Notes: generated by a model from the sequence alone, not told the origin. A DNA stretch of 64,000 nt from an uncultured Collinsella sp. (GCA_900554325.1 USHA01000002.1:1-64000), one strand, 5' to 3'. Counted from the first letter of the stretch, positions 42,275-51,305 are shown. A program made the numbers and translations.

Positions 42275-43348
42275 ATGGACCTGACGCTTTGTGGGCAATC
42301 CGCCTTTAACTACTACCGCATCCCGCCGCAGGTATTAGGCCTTTACCCCGCCATTAGCCTTGGCAATATGGATCGCAGATGTTGTGGCCTCGGAAGTCAT
42401 GCAGTTGTAAAAGACCTGCTTCACGCACCACTTCACAGGCTTGTATTCACTCGGGCACAATCCGGGTCGCGAAGCCTGTTTAAATCGCACCTCCTGACCC
42501 AAGAACCACCTCCGGGGTCGTTTAGGCAGACTGAACATGGGTTTGATGTCACGTCACCGGAGTTCACGCTGCTCAACCTTGCTACGCAGGTTTCACGCAA
42601 CCAGTTACTCATGGCTTGCTACGAGATGTGCGGCTCCTTTGCAGTGTTTAAGCCCTGCGAGCGAACGCAACAACAACTCGATGAAGCTATTTCGCTTAAG
42701 TTCATTCCACCCAACTGCGGGTGGGAGCGAGTTAACGACACCAAGGGCAATGACACCAACTTGTGGAAGCGCACGCCGCTTCTTACCGCAACGGATATCG
42801 CCGCGTTCGCCAAGCAAGCCGCAGGCCTGCGCGGCGTCAAACAACTGCGCTGGGCGGCCGAGCACATGACGGGGCAGGCCGCCTCGCCCTTCGAAGTACA
42901 GACCTCCATGCTTATCTCGCTCCCCCGCGACGAGGGCGGTCAGGGCATCGAGATCGCCAACAACGCGCGCATCCCGCTCAGTGAAGCCGCACGTTCGCTG
43001 TATGACAAAACCTGCTGCTACGCCGATATCCTCATCGAAAGCGCCACCGACAGCATGGGCGTCATTCTGGAATGCCAAGGCCGCTCTGCCCACGACAGCG
43101 AAGCCGCGAGCCTCTCCGATGCCGAGCGCGCCACCGCACTCACAAGCATGGGCTACGACGTCATCCAAATTACCTATGACCAGATCAAGGAGAAGAAGAG
43201 CTTCGACCACATAGCCGAGCTCATCCATAAAAAGGCCGGGCTTCCCCACATCCCAAAGACCAAACAGGAGCGCATTGCCGAAGATACCTTACGGCAAGAG
43301 CTACTTGTCGATTGGGTTGAGCTATTCACTGCCGGGCCGGCCGGCTAG
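42275..43348 (+). CDS. Unrecognised protein with nuclease-like C-terminal domain
   Basis: A 357-residue protein beginning MDLTLCGQSAFNYYRIPP. The N-terminal two thirds match nothing I know. The C-terminal segment CYADILIES, then GVILECQGRSAHD, a D-x-x-R-x-x-x-L helix and MGYDVIQITYDQIK resembles the DUF559/Vsr-like PD-(D/E)XK fold (Asp, then E-C-Q-G as the E-x-K variant with Gln replacing Lys). AGGAGGG precedes the ATG. It stands alone downstream of the inverted-repeat element and overlaps the convergent next gene by four bases. Confidence 0.75.
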   Translation: MDLTLCGQSAFNYYRIPPQVLGLYPAISLGNMDRRCCGLGSHAVVKDLLHAPLHRLVFTRAQSGSRSLFKSHLLTQEPPPGSFRQTEHGFDVTSPEFTLLNLATQVSRNQLLMACYEMCGSFAVFKPCERTQQQLDEAISLKFIPPNCGWERVNDTKGNDTNLWKRTPLLTATDIAAFAKQAAGLRGVKQLRWAAEHMTGQAASPFEVQTSMLISLPRDEGGQGIEIANNARIPLSEAARSLYDKTCCYADILIESATDSMGVILECQGRSAHDSEAASLSDAERATALTSMGYDVIQITYDQIKEKKSFDHIAELIHKKAGLPHIPKTKQERIAEDTLRQELLVDWVELFTAGPAG

Positions 43349-44193
43349 CAGCTAGCGATCAGAGGGACTGCGGGGACGTCAGAAGCGGCAACGCGAGCCG
43401 CAAAGCCCGCCTCGGTCAGCTCGATCACCTCGGTAAACGTCGCGTCGAAGAACTCCTCGGTCAGCAGGCGGTATGGCGGATGGTCGGGCTCACCGGGGTT
43501 TTCTCGCACGATCTCGTGCATAACGCCGATGGTCTTGAGCACATACTCCTTATGGATGGGATACTGCCCAAAACGCGTCGCCGCAGCATACAGGCGATCG
43601 GTCGCGCGCGGAATCGAAACAATGCCGAGCGTCTTGCCAAACCAGTCAAAGTCGCCTTGCTTTTTAATGCGGAACTCCTCGCACGGCTTGCCGCCGTGCG
43701 CCTCCAGGTACTGATTCACGCGCGTATTCCATACGGTATCGGCCACGAGGTGAGACCAAACGCCCAGCGTCAGATCGAGCAGCGACTGCGCCACGTCATC
43801 GGGCGCGAGCGAAAGCTCGCTAGCACCGGGACCGGCAACCGGCTCGGCATCCCTGTAGCGCTGGGGATAGTGCACGCGATTCAGTCGCTCGCGCTCCTCG
43901 ACAATCGAGGTAGCCGCGGCTGGCGCACCGGTGGGCGAACTTTTAAGCAACGGTGCCACATAGGTATCCCAGAACTCATGCTCACGAGGCTTAGGGATAG
44001 GCTCGGGCTTTGCAAAGTGCGTAATGCGGTACGGGATGGGATCGGCGATGCCAGGGACCATATAGCCCACGAAGATATCCGGAACCACGCAGCCAAACAA
44101 AAAGGCATTGCGGTCGCGCACGCTATTGGCAAGTGCACCGGTGCGCTCCAGCAAACGCTCCGTCTGAGCGATATGAATGTTCCAACTTGGCAT
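43345..44193 (-). CDS. Zinc-dependent phospholipase C-like protein
   Basis: A 282-residue protein. MPSWNIHIAQTERLL, LFGCVVPDI and the helix LGVWSHLVADTVWNTRV carry His/Asp residues in the arrangement of the zinc-dependent phospholipase C family. There is no signal peptide, so a cytoplasmic role on an unknown substrate is likely. ATG 44193 follows GGGGGTGG; the frame opens 12 bases upstream. It is convergent with the previous gene. Confidence 0.75.
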   Translation of the reverse strand: MPSWNIHIAQTERLLERTGALANSVRDRNAFLFGCVVPDIFVGYMVPGIADPIPYRITHFAKPEPIPKPREHEFWDTYVAPLLKSSPTGAPAAATSIVEERERLNRVHYPQRYRDAEPVAGPGASELSLAPDDVAQSLLDLTLGVWSHLVADTVWNTRVNQYLEAHGGKPCEEFRIKKQGDFDWFGKTLGIVSIPRATDRLYAAATRFGQYPIHKEYVLKTIGVMHEIVRENPGEPDHPPYRLLTEEFFDATFTEVIELTEAGFAARVAASDVPAVPLIASC

Positions 44194-44273
44194 AGCCACC
44201 CCCATAAAAAACCTGGATAACTATACCATCACGGCAAAGCCGCGCGGGCGGCTACGCACGCTCTACGCAGCAA

Positions 44274-45062
44274 CTAGTCCGTAGTACCGCTTTCGGTTCC
44301 ATACGACGGCGAAGGCGTCTCGACCACATGGTGATATCGATCGATATAGATTGCACGGGCACCCAGGCGTCGCACCAAATCCTGGTGATGCGTGCTCATC
44401 AAGACCGTCTTACCCGCCGCGACATAAGCCAGCAAGAAATTGACCACGATGTCGCATGAATCCTCGTCGAGCCCATTAGTAGGTTCGTCGAGAACCAAGA
44501 TATCGGGGTTCATCGATACGACTGCCGCCAGCGCCACACGCTTCTTTTGCCCACCCGAAAGCTGATAGGGCGAGGCATCGACCAGGTCGGCAACTTGAAA
44601 CAGTTCTATGGCATCGTGCACGCGACGGTCGAGCTCGTCTGCCGGCAGCCCCATCTGCGCGGGACCAAAAGCAACTTCCTCACCCACCGTAGCGCAGAAC
44701 AACTGGGCGTCGGCATTCTGGAACACAAAGCCCACGCGCTGATGGAACCGCTGGGCCGTCGCGGAATCCTTGAGATATGCCGCATCGACCATACACCCGT
44801 CAAACAGGTATGCCCCTGCGTCCGCGAGTTCAAGGCCGTTAATAAGACGCATAATCGTCGTCTTGCCGCAGCCGTTGGGACCGAGCAGGGCAACGAGTTC
44901 ACCACGATCGACCTGCAGCGACACGCCATCGACAACCGTATGCCCCGCATAGGAGAACACCACGTCGCGCAGCTCGATGAGCGGAACGACCTCGGCGCCG
45001 CCCACACCGTTCGTGCCCGCCGCACTATTCATATCGATCGTCAAAACGTCGCCCTTCCCCAT
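44274..45062 (-). CDS. cbiO: ECF-type nickel/cobalt transporter ATPase (CbiO/NikO)
   Basis: A 262-residue ABC ATPase. Walker A is GPNGCGKTT, the Q-loop is VGFVFQNADAQLF (the FQNAD/P-QLF variant typical of ECF ATPases), the signature is LSGGQKKR and Walker B is ILVLDEPTNGLD. ATG 45062 has GGGG six bases upstream; TTG and ATG starts further in are possible. It is last of three genes, 28 bp after cbiQ. It energises metal uptake through CbiQ and CbiM. Confidence 0.93.
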   Translation of the reverse strand: MGKGDVLTIDMNSAAGTNGVGGAEVVPLIELRDVVFSYAGHTVVDGVSLQVDRGELVALLGPNGCGKTTIMRLINGLELADAGAYLFDGCMVDAAYLKDSATAQRFHQRVGFVFQNADAQLFCATVGEEVAFGPAQMGLPADELDRRVHDAIELFQVADLVDASPYQLSGGQKKRVALAAVVSMNPDILVLDEPTNGLDEDSCDIVVNFLLAYVAAGKTVLMSTHHQDLVRRLGARAIYIDRYHHVVETPSPSYGTESGTTD

Positions 45063-45090
45063 TTGCATCCCCAGTCGGAACCAGCAGCGC

Positions 45091-45933
45091 CTACAGCACG
45101 GCGCACAACACTGTCAGCAGCGCCACGCCGGCCGCATAGGCCGCATCGCGCCAGCCAAACCTGGCGCGCGCGGGAGCCGGATACGCACCGGCAAAGCCGC
45201 GGCAAAGCATAGCCTCGTCCATCGCGCGGCTGCATTTCATCGCCTTGATAAAGGTCATGCCCATGATACCCGCGATCGAATCGGTACGCGAAAATCCCTC
45301 GGGCGCACGGCCAACGCTGCGCAGCATGACCGATTCGCACAGATCGTGCGCCGTACGACCCAGCACCTCGATGTGCTTGAGCGCCATATCAAACGTAAAG
45401 ATAACTTCGTCGGGTAGATGCAGCATCTTGAGCGCCGCCGACATGCGGCTCCACGTGAGGGTCCACGAAACGCCCAGCACCAGCGACACATTAATGAAGG
45501 TCTTGAGCGCAATCTTGAGCATGGCGCCCGTAGCGGAAGCACCCAGCAGCAGGGCAGGCAGCGCCAAAACCACTGCGAGCCCCGCGGCGCCAAGCGCCGG
45601 CACAAAGGTCGCGCGCAGCCCGCGTACGGGACGCACGGCAACGAGCACCAGCGCAATGGCCGCCATCAACATGAGGTACAGCGGGCTTTGTGTCAGGCAC
45701 ACGCACAGGACGCAAACGAATATCCCCACCAGGCGCACCGGAGCCGAAACGCAAGAAAGGGCGCGGTCGACCATCGACCCGCCCTCGTGCGCGCCCCCAC
45801 CCAGGCGAACCCGCTCAAGCAGGCTCGCCAGGTGCAGGACATTCTTTTGCATCACACGATGCCGAGCCCCCGCGGGCTCGTATCGCTCCTCGGCTGCAAG
45901 CCAGCTAGGCAGCTCGGCTATTGCCATGAGCAC
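45091..45933 (-). CDS. cbiQ: ECF-type transporter transmembrane protein (CbiQ/NikQ)
   Basis: A 280-residue membrane protein with about five transmembrane helices (about 65-150 cluster and the C-terminal one). The coupling helix carries the family motifs AMKCSRAMDEAMLCRGFAG and SVMLRSVGRAPEGF, which contact the ATPase. The start is GTG at 45933 or ATG at 45927; both lie inside the end of cbiM, so translation is coupled. Confidence 0.93.
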   Translation of the reverse strand: MLMAIAELPSWLAAEERYEPAGARHRVMQKNVLHLASLLERVRLGGGAHEGGSMVDRALSCVSAPVRLVGIFVCVLCVCLTQSPLYLMLMAAIALVLVAVRPVRGLRATFVPALGAAGLAVVLALPALLLGASATGAMLKIALKTFINVSLVLGVSWTLTWSRMSAALKMLHLPDEVIFTFDMALKHIEVLGRTAHDLCESVMLRSVGRAPEGFSRTDSIAGIMGMTFIKAMKCSRAMDEAMLCRGFAGAYPAPARARFGWRDAAYAAGVALLTVLCAVL

Positions 45934-46987
45934 CGCTTTCCTTAACCGTCAGCGAGATCAGACGGAATGCGATAGTGAGCACCGCCACGCCAATCACGCC
46001 GGACAGGATATACATGGCAGCCTGACCGGCAAAGCCAAGACCCTGCTCCTCGGAATAGGCCTGCAGGTAATCACCCGTAGGCAGAGCGTCGGCAAAGGTC
46101 GGGGTATCAAGGCCGACCGAAGCCTGCAGACTGTCGTCACCAGCCTCCTGAACGGCGGTCGCGGCGCCCTCGGCGTCCCACTCGCCCCATGCGTCACCCG
46201 TGGCCAGCAGGCCCAGCGGTGTGGCCACGACAAGCACGGCGACCAGGATGAGCGTGGGGACCAGGGAAGTCTTCTTGGCAGTACCATCGCCGGCAAGCTG
46301 TCCATCGGCGGCTTCGGGGCCGACGATAACGCCCGGCGCCGTCTTCTTGATAAAGCCGTAGATCGCGGCAGTCGCCACGCCCTCGACCACGCCGGCAACC
46401 AGCATATGCGGGATCATCATGGCAGGAATAGCAATAGACAGCGGGAAGGGGCAGTACAGCGGCGCGCCCGAAGCGTTGGTAAAGAGCATCGGCTGAATGC
46501 CAAACTCGATGGCAGCGCACAGGGCAGCCACGCACAAGCCGATCCAGCCGCTCACGATGGCAGAAACCGAAGTGCCCCAGCTCTTGTCGTGCAAACGGCT
46601 GTTAAGCGCGCGGAACACGATGGCTGCGGCAAACGGCAACACGAAGGCCATGTTAAAGCAGTTAGCGCCAAAGGACAGGATGCCGCCGTCGCCAAACAGC
46701 AGCGCTTGCAGCGCCAGCGCGACCGAAACCGCGATAGCCGCGGCCTCGGGGCCCAGCAGCAGCGCGATGAGTGCGCCACCAACGGCGTGGCCAGTGGTGC
46801 CGCCGGGCAGCGGCACGTTGAACATCATAAGCAAGAAGGAAAATGCGGCGCAGATGCCCAGGAAAGCCATGTGCTCGCGATCGAGCGTGGCGCGCACCTT
46901 CTTGATACAGTGAGCCCAGACGGGCACCATCGCCACCGCCATGACGGCATCGGTCTGCGGGGACAGATAATTATCTGGAATGTGCAT
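45905..46987 (-). CDS. Substrate-binding membrane protein CbiM/NikM fused to an N-subunit domain
   Basis: A 360-residue protein. MHIPDNYLSP provides the N-terminal metal ligands (the amino group and His2), VPLPGGTTGHAVGGALIALLLGPEAA is the S-component core, and about seven helices follow. From residue about 240 a second part (TLILVAVLVVATPLGLLATGDAWGEWDAE and a C-terminal helix) matches NikN/CbiN, so M and N are fused. GGGAGG precedes the ATG. Upstream is a NikR-type site, so nickel is the better guess than cobalt. Confidence 0.92.
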   Translation of the reverse strand: MHIPDNYLSPQTDAVMAVAMVPVWAHCIKKVRATLDREHMAFLGICAAFSFLLMMFNVPLPGGTTGHAVGGALIALLLGPEAAAIAVSVALALQALLFGDGGILSFGANCFNMAFVLPFAAAIVFRALNSRLHDKSWGTSVSAIVSGWIGLCVAALCAAIEFGIQPMLFTNASGAPLYCPFPLSIAIPAMMIPHMLVAGVVEGVATAAIYGFIKKTAPGVIVGPEAADGQLAGDGTAKKTSLVPTLILVAVLVVATPLGLLATGDAWGEWDAEGAATAVQEAGDDSLQASVGLDTPTFADALPTGDYLQAYSEEQGLGFAGQAAMYILSGVIGVAVLTIAFRLISLTVKESGAHGNSRAA

Positions 46988-47044
46988 GTACGCCTCCCGG
47001 TTATCGGCGCACGGAATTGCAACGCCGCTTGAATCACCTTTCCA

Positions 47045-47072
47045 GTGTTACGTAATGTCAGATTCGTAACAC
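47045..47072 (-). promoter_or_regulatory. Probable NikR operator
   Basis: A perfect GTGTTAC-N14-GTAACAC inverted repeat. This matches the consensus described for NikR sites in several delta-proteobacteria by comparative genomics. It lies directly after the -10 element of the transporter promoter and should block initiation when bound. The assignment is by motif only; nikR is not in the window. Confidence 0.7.
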
Positions 47073-47082
47073 GCCGCGGGCT

Positions 47083-47111
47083 ATCATAGCAAAACGGCGT
47101 ACTGCCGACAA
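47083..47111 (-). promoter_or_regulatory. Promoter of the metal transporter operon
   Basis: On the minus strand TTGTCG (47106-47111), a 17-bp spacer and TGC-TATGAT (extended -10, hexamer at 47083-47088). The -35 lies inside the pheT terminator hairpin. Confidence 0.6.
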
Positions 47112-47125
47112 AGCAGCACGCCGTT
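47091..47125 (-). terminator. Terminator of pheT
   Basis: On the minus strand AACGGCGT-G-CTGC pairs with GCAG-T-ACGCCGTT (one mismatch) around a TTTGTCG-type loop, followed by TTTTGC. It overlaps the -35 region of the downstream metal-transporter promoter. Confidence 0.7.
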
Positions 47126-47233
47126 ATGTAATGCGCGTGTCATATATGCAGGCTCAACGGTGCCTTATACCGAAAACAGCAGTCACGTAGGACTCGGCAG
47201 CAGCCACCGCTGACCCATACCCCAGCGCAGGAC

Positions 47234-49687
47234 CTAGCCGCGGACCTCGCCGTTTACGCCCTTGCACACCTTGGTGACGATCTTCTGGTGCGCTTTTTCG
47301 ACCTCTTCGCTGGTGAGCGTATGGTCGTCGGAGCGATACGTAAGCGCAAAGGCCATGGACTTCTTGCCCGCACCGATACGGATGGGATCGCGGTAGACAT
47401 CGAACAGGCGCACGCCCTCGAGCAGCTTGCCGCCGGCACTCGTAATACGACGCTCAAGATCCTCGCAGGTCACAGTGTTGTCGACTACGATAGCAAGGTC
47501 GTGCTCAACGGCCGGGTACTGCGAGAACTCACGGTAGTTCTCCTGGTTGCGGGCGCCCTTGATCAGCTTGTCCAGGTCGAGCTCAAAGGCAACGACGACC
47601 TCATCAATGCCCATAGTCTCGCGCGCCTCGGGGTGAATCTCGCCAACCCAGCCCAGCACGGTACCGCCCGAGAGTACCTCGGCAGCACGACCAGGTTGCA
47701 GGAAGGCATAGCTCTCGCCCTCGACGGGACGGAAGCGAACCTTCTCGATGCGCAGCTGGGCAAGCAGCTCCTCAACGATGCCCTTGCCAAAGAAGAAACG
47801 CAGCTTGCGGTACTTCATGGTCCAAGACTGCTCGCTCCACTGGCCCGAGAGCACGCCCGCCACGGACTTGGTCTCCTTGGGCAGGCTGGCGTTCTCGCGA
47901 CCGTGGAACAAGCTGCCGACCTCGTACAGATGCACGTTGGGCGTGCCGTGGGCCTCGTTGTAGGCCACAGACTGCAACAGGCCTGGCAACAGCGAGCGGC
48001 GCATCTCGGTCTGCTCGGCTACCAGCGGGTTCATGAGCACCACGGGGCAACCGCGACCCTCGGTGGACATACCGATCTTCTCCAGGTCGCCCGGGGCGGC
48101 AAAGCCAAAAGTCGTGGTCTCGTTGAGGCCGCAGGCGCGCAGGATCTCGCCGACCTTACGAGTGAGCTTCTGCTCGCGGGTCAGACCGCCGATGTGGTTC
48201 TTGGCAGCCGGAATGGTCGCCGTCACGCGGCCCATGCCCCATAGGCGCAAGACCTCCTCGATCAGGTCGATCTCACGCGGCAGGTCGGGACGGAAGCTCG
48301 GCGGCGTGACCATAAAGTCCTCGCCGTCGCGCTCGACGGTGCAGCCCAGGCGGGTGAGCGAGCGCTCGATAAAGTCGGGCTCGATGTCGGCACCGCAGAT
48401 GGCGTGCACGCGGGCCAAGCGCAGCTTGATGCTGTCGATGGTCTTGGGCGCGGGGAACACGTCCACATAGCCGGGGGCGACCTCGCCGCCGGCGATCTCC
48501 TCGATCAGCGCGCAGGTAACGTTGGCGACATCCACGCAGCCGGTCTCGTCGACCTGGCGCTCAAAGCGAATGGAGGCGTCGGAGATCAGCGACAGATCGC
48601 GGCTGGTGTGCGAGGTGCGACCGGCGTTGAAGCAGGCGCTCTCGACCATCACGTCGACGGTGTCGTCCTCGATCTCGGAATCCATGCCGCCCATGACACC
48701 GGCCAGCGCCACGGGACGCTCGCCGTCGGTGATGAGGCCCATGCCGGCGTCGAGCACGCGCTCCTCGCCGTCGAGCGTCGTGAACTTCTCGTCCTGCTGG
48801 GCGGCACGAACCACCACACGACGGTGGCCATCGCGCTCGGCAAAGGTGTCCAGGTCAAAGGCGTGCAGCGGCTGACCGGTGAGCATCATCATGTAGTTGG
48901 TGATGTCGACGATGTTGTTGTGCGGGCGCACGCCCAGGGCGTTGAGGCGCTTGACCATCCAGTCTGGCGACGGGCCGACCTTGACGTTGCGCACGATGCG
49001 GGCAACGTAGCGGTCGCACAGGCCCTCGTCGGCGATCTCGACCGAAAGCTCGTCGTCGGTCGCGCGGCCGGTCTCGACCTTGATAGCGGGCAGCTCAACG
49101 TGGAAATCGCGGTCGAAGATGGCGCCGGTCTCGCGGGCCATGCCGATCATGGACAGGCAGTCGGGACGGTTGGGCGTGATCTCACAGTCGAGCACGGTGT
49201 CGCTCGAGCCCACGTACTCGGCAAACGGCATGCCGCAGGGCGTATCCTCGGGCAGGATCATGATGCCGGAGTGGTCGCCACCCAGGCCGAGCTCGCGCGC
49301 GGAGCAGTTCATGCCCATGGACACGACGCCGCGAAGCTTGCTCTTCTTGATCTTAACGTCGCCGGGAAGCACGGCGCCAATCATGGCCGTGACGATGTGG
49401 TCGCCGGCCTCGAAGTTCTGCGCGCCGCAGACGATCTGCAGCGGAGCGGGGTTGCCGTCGGCGTCGAGGTTCTTGTCACCCACGTCGACCGAGCACACAT
49501 ACATGTGGTCGCTATCGGGGTGCGGGGTCTTGGTGAGCACCTTGGCGGTCACCACGTGGTCGAAGGACTCGCCCACGGTGTCGATCGCCTCGACCTCGGT
49601 GCCGGTACGGATATATTCGTCCGAAAGGGTCTTGGGATCCTCCGGAATATCGATCATGGTCTTGAGCCAGTCGTAAGAAACACGCAT
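47234..49687 (-). CDS. pheT: Phenylalanyl-tRNA synthetase beta subunit
   Basis: An 817-residue bacterial-type beta chain. MRVSYDWLKTMIDIP starts it, and the EMAP-like tRNA-binding domain (PHPDSDHMYVCSVDVG...LQIVCGAQNF) follows at 45-155. The B3/B4 editing domain, B5 (from about 400) and the C-terminal ferredoxin-like anticodon-binding domain (FSQYPAVEHDLAIVVD) are all present. AAAGGAG precedes the ATG. pheS, normally immediately upstream, is not here. Confidence 0.97.
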   Translation of the reverse strand: MRVSYDWLKTMIDIPEDPKTLSDEYIRTGTEVEAIDTVGESFDHVVTAKVLTKTPHPDSDHMYVCSVDVGDKNLDADGNPAPLQIVCGAQNFEAGDHIVTAMIGAVLPGDVKIKKSKLRGVVSMGMNCSARELGLGGDHSGIMILPEDTPCGMPFAEYVGSSDTVLDCEITPNRPDCLSMIGMARETGAIFDRDFHVELPAIKVETGRATDDELSVEIADEGLCDRYVARIVRNVKVGPSPDWMVKRLNALGVRPHNNIVDITNYMMMLTGQPLHAFDLDTFAERDGHRRVVVRAAQQDEKFTTLDGEERVLDAGMGLITDGERPVALAGVMGGMDSEIEDDTVDVMVESACFNAGRTSHTSRDLSLISDASIRFERQVDETGCVDVANVTCALIEEIAGGEVAPGYVDVFPAPKTIDSIKLRLARVHAICGADIEPDFIERSLTRLGCTVERDGEDFMVTPPSFRPDLPREIDLIEEVLRLWGMGRVTATIPAAKNHIGGLTREQKLTRKVGEILRACGLNETTTFGFAAPGDLEKIGMSTEGRGCPVVLMNPLVAEQTEMRRSLLPGLLQSVAYNEAHGTPNVHLYEVGSLFHGRENASLPKETKSVAGVLSGQWSEQSWTMKYRKLRFFFGKGIVEELLAQLRIEKVRFRPVEGESYAFLQPGRAAEVLSGGTVLGWVGEIHPEARETMGIDEVVVAFELDLDKLIKGARNQENYREFSQYPAVEHDLAIVVDNTVTCEDLERRITSAGGKLLEGVRLFDVYRDPIRIGAGKKSMAFALTYRSDDHTLTSEEVEKAHQKIVTKVCKGVNGEVRG

Positions 49688-49745
49688 CTAGCTCTCCTTT
49701 CATACTGAAAGCCTGCGAAGAGATGCAGGTGGAAACTTCAACTTT

Positions 49746-49880
49746 GTGAACATTCCTTACAAAGCGAGGGTTGTCCAAGTGCGGCAGATCGGCCCGAAAG
49801 AGGAGCGCCGCGTACTTTGGTACGCAAGCGACGGTTTGAACGGCAAGATCGGGTGCCTGGGGAAGCCGCCGGGACGAATA
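49746..49880. other. Structured intergenic element with an internal duplication
   Basis: Located between pheT and the dehydratase-like gene. Two similar units, AAGCGAGGGTT...GCGGCAGATCGG (49762-49792) and AAGCGACGGTT...CGGCAAGATCGG (49826-49852), are separated by the hairpin GCGTAC-TTTG-GTACGC. No T-box antiterminator motif is present. A plus-strand frame is open through it but continues antisense into the next gene, so coding is doubtful. Confidence 0.45.
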
Positions 49881-49883
49881 GTC

Positions 49884-51167
49884 CTAAATGGTTTCCAAGA
49901 AAGCCTCAATCCTGGTTTGCAGTTGGCCTGCATCCTCGCCGGCGTAGTCGGTCGTGATGTGCATAAACGGAATGCCGGCCTCCTCGGCAGCCTTCTCCAC
50001 GGCAAACGACTCCATCTCGTAGAGCGTGCAGAACTGCAGGGCCACGTCGACGATGCCGTCGGCATGCAAGTCCTTGGCCATCTGGACAATGTCCTTCATA
50101 CGCTGATCGTTGGGCGTAAAGACGGCGCAGTTAATCTTAAAGTAGCGCTCGGCGATGGCGTCGAGCATCTCGTCGACCGTCTCACCGGACTCGTCGACCA
50201 GGTCCTTGTAGTAGCGCGAGCCCGTGCAGGACTCCTCGCCTACCACAACGCCGCCGGCCTTCTCGATGAGGTTGAACAGCTTCCAGTTGGGCACGGCCAT
50301 GGGCGTGCCGGTGTACAGGATGCGCTTGGTCCCCTTGGGCGCCACGCCCTCGCCGGCCTCAACGCGCTGCTCGCACTCGGCGGCCATCTCGTTGATGGCT
50401 CCGGTCAGACGCGGCGTATCGTCCATAAAGGCGGCCTGAACGGTCAGCAGGCTGTCGAGACCGCTGATGGGCGCCGGATCGGCAGCGCGCGTGGCAGCCA
50501 GACGCTGCAGGGCGCGACGCTTCTCGTTGACGGCGTGGATGGCAGCCTTCAGGCGCTCGGGCGTAATCTTGACGCCGCACTCTTCCTCGATCTTGGCGGC
50601 AAGCTTTTTAACCTCGGCCTTCCAGGTCACGAGCGTCGACTCGTCGTGCACGTTGGGGATATCCATGACGTACATGTTCTTTTGCGTGGCAAAGAACTCG
50701 TAGGCCTTCTTCTTGCCATCGCAGGTGTTCTCGCCCACCACCAGATCACTCGACTCAATGTAGGGGCAGACCTCGCCCAGCTTAAAGCCGGCAAAGCTCT
50801 TGATGAGCGGACAGGTGTTGCGCGGCAAGTGCTCCTCGACCTTGTCCGTTGCCCAGTCGGCACCCGAGCACAGGCCCACGGGGATGCCGTCACAGGCAAG
50901 TACGATCTCCTCGGGCACGTACACGCAGAACGAACCCACGATTTTGGTGGCCTCGCCGGCCTCCTTCTTGTCGAGCATCTCCTTAATACGGCCGCTGTGG
51001 ATGTTGGTGGCGACAAAATCCAGGTAGGACGTTGACTTGGGGCGGTTGTTCTGCGACAGGAACATGTCCCCGTACATCTGGCCCACGGCGCCCAGCAGCA
51101 TGTCGTGGTCGGCAAGATTCATGCCGAGGCTCTCCCACATCGGATGGAAATCGAATTCTTCAGCCAT
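49884..51167 (-). CDS. 2-hydroxyacyl-CoA dehydratase family / double-cubane cluster protein
   Basis: A 427-residue protein of the HgdB/YjiM family. VGSFCVYVPEEIVLACDGIPVGLCSGADW, NTCPLIKSFAGFKLGEVCPYIESSDLVVGENTCDGKKKAYE and the later QFCTLYEMESFAVEKA supply the cysteines that hold an iron-sulfur cluster. A single-gene form without a second dehydratase subunit fits double-cubane-cluster proteins rather than true dehydratases. The ATP-dependent activator (HgdC/YjiL) is not nearby. GAGGGG precedes the ATG. A leader ORF and inverted repeats lie upstream. Confidence 0.85.
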   Translation of the reverse strand: MAEEFDFHPMWESLGMNLADHDMLLGAVGQMYGDMFLSQNNRPKSTSYLDFVATNIHSGRIKEMLDKKEAGEATKIVGSFCVYVPEEIVLACDGIPVGLCSGADWATDKVEEHLPRNTCPLIKSFAGFKLGEVCPYIESSDLVVGENTCDGKKKAYEFFATQKNMYVMDIPNVHDESTLVTWKAEVKKLAAKIEEECGVKITPERLKAAIHAVNEKRRALQRLAATRAADPAPISGLDSLLTVQAAFMDDTPRLTGAINEMAAECEQRVEAGEGVAPKGTKRILYTGTPMAVPNWKLFNLIEKAGGVVVGEESCTGSRYYKDLVDESGETVDEMLDAIAERYFKINCAVFTPNDQRMKDIVQMAKDLHADGIVDVALQFCTLYEMESFAVEKAAEEAGIPFMHITTDYAGEDAGQLQTRIEAFLETI

Positions 51168-51305
51168 GACGGTTCCCCTCTCGAACCAAAAATGAATAGC
51201 TACGGTATTGCTGCACGGTGGATGGCGAAAACCCAGCCGCGCCTAAACCCGGAATTTTGGGGAACCTGCTTTGCAGCTGATTATTTAGTTGTGCGTCGTC
51301 TCTCC

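Noticed and set aside
40349..42298. Long minus-strand open frame (649 codons) across pyruvate kinase
   Set aside because: Antisense shadow of a highly codon-biased gene (C-ending codons), with valine/aspartate/leucine-rich low-complexity content and no motifs.
49746..49880. T-box riboswitch for pheT
   Set aside because: No AGGGTGGNACCGCG-type motif or specifier loop could be found in the leader.
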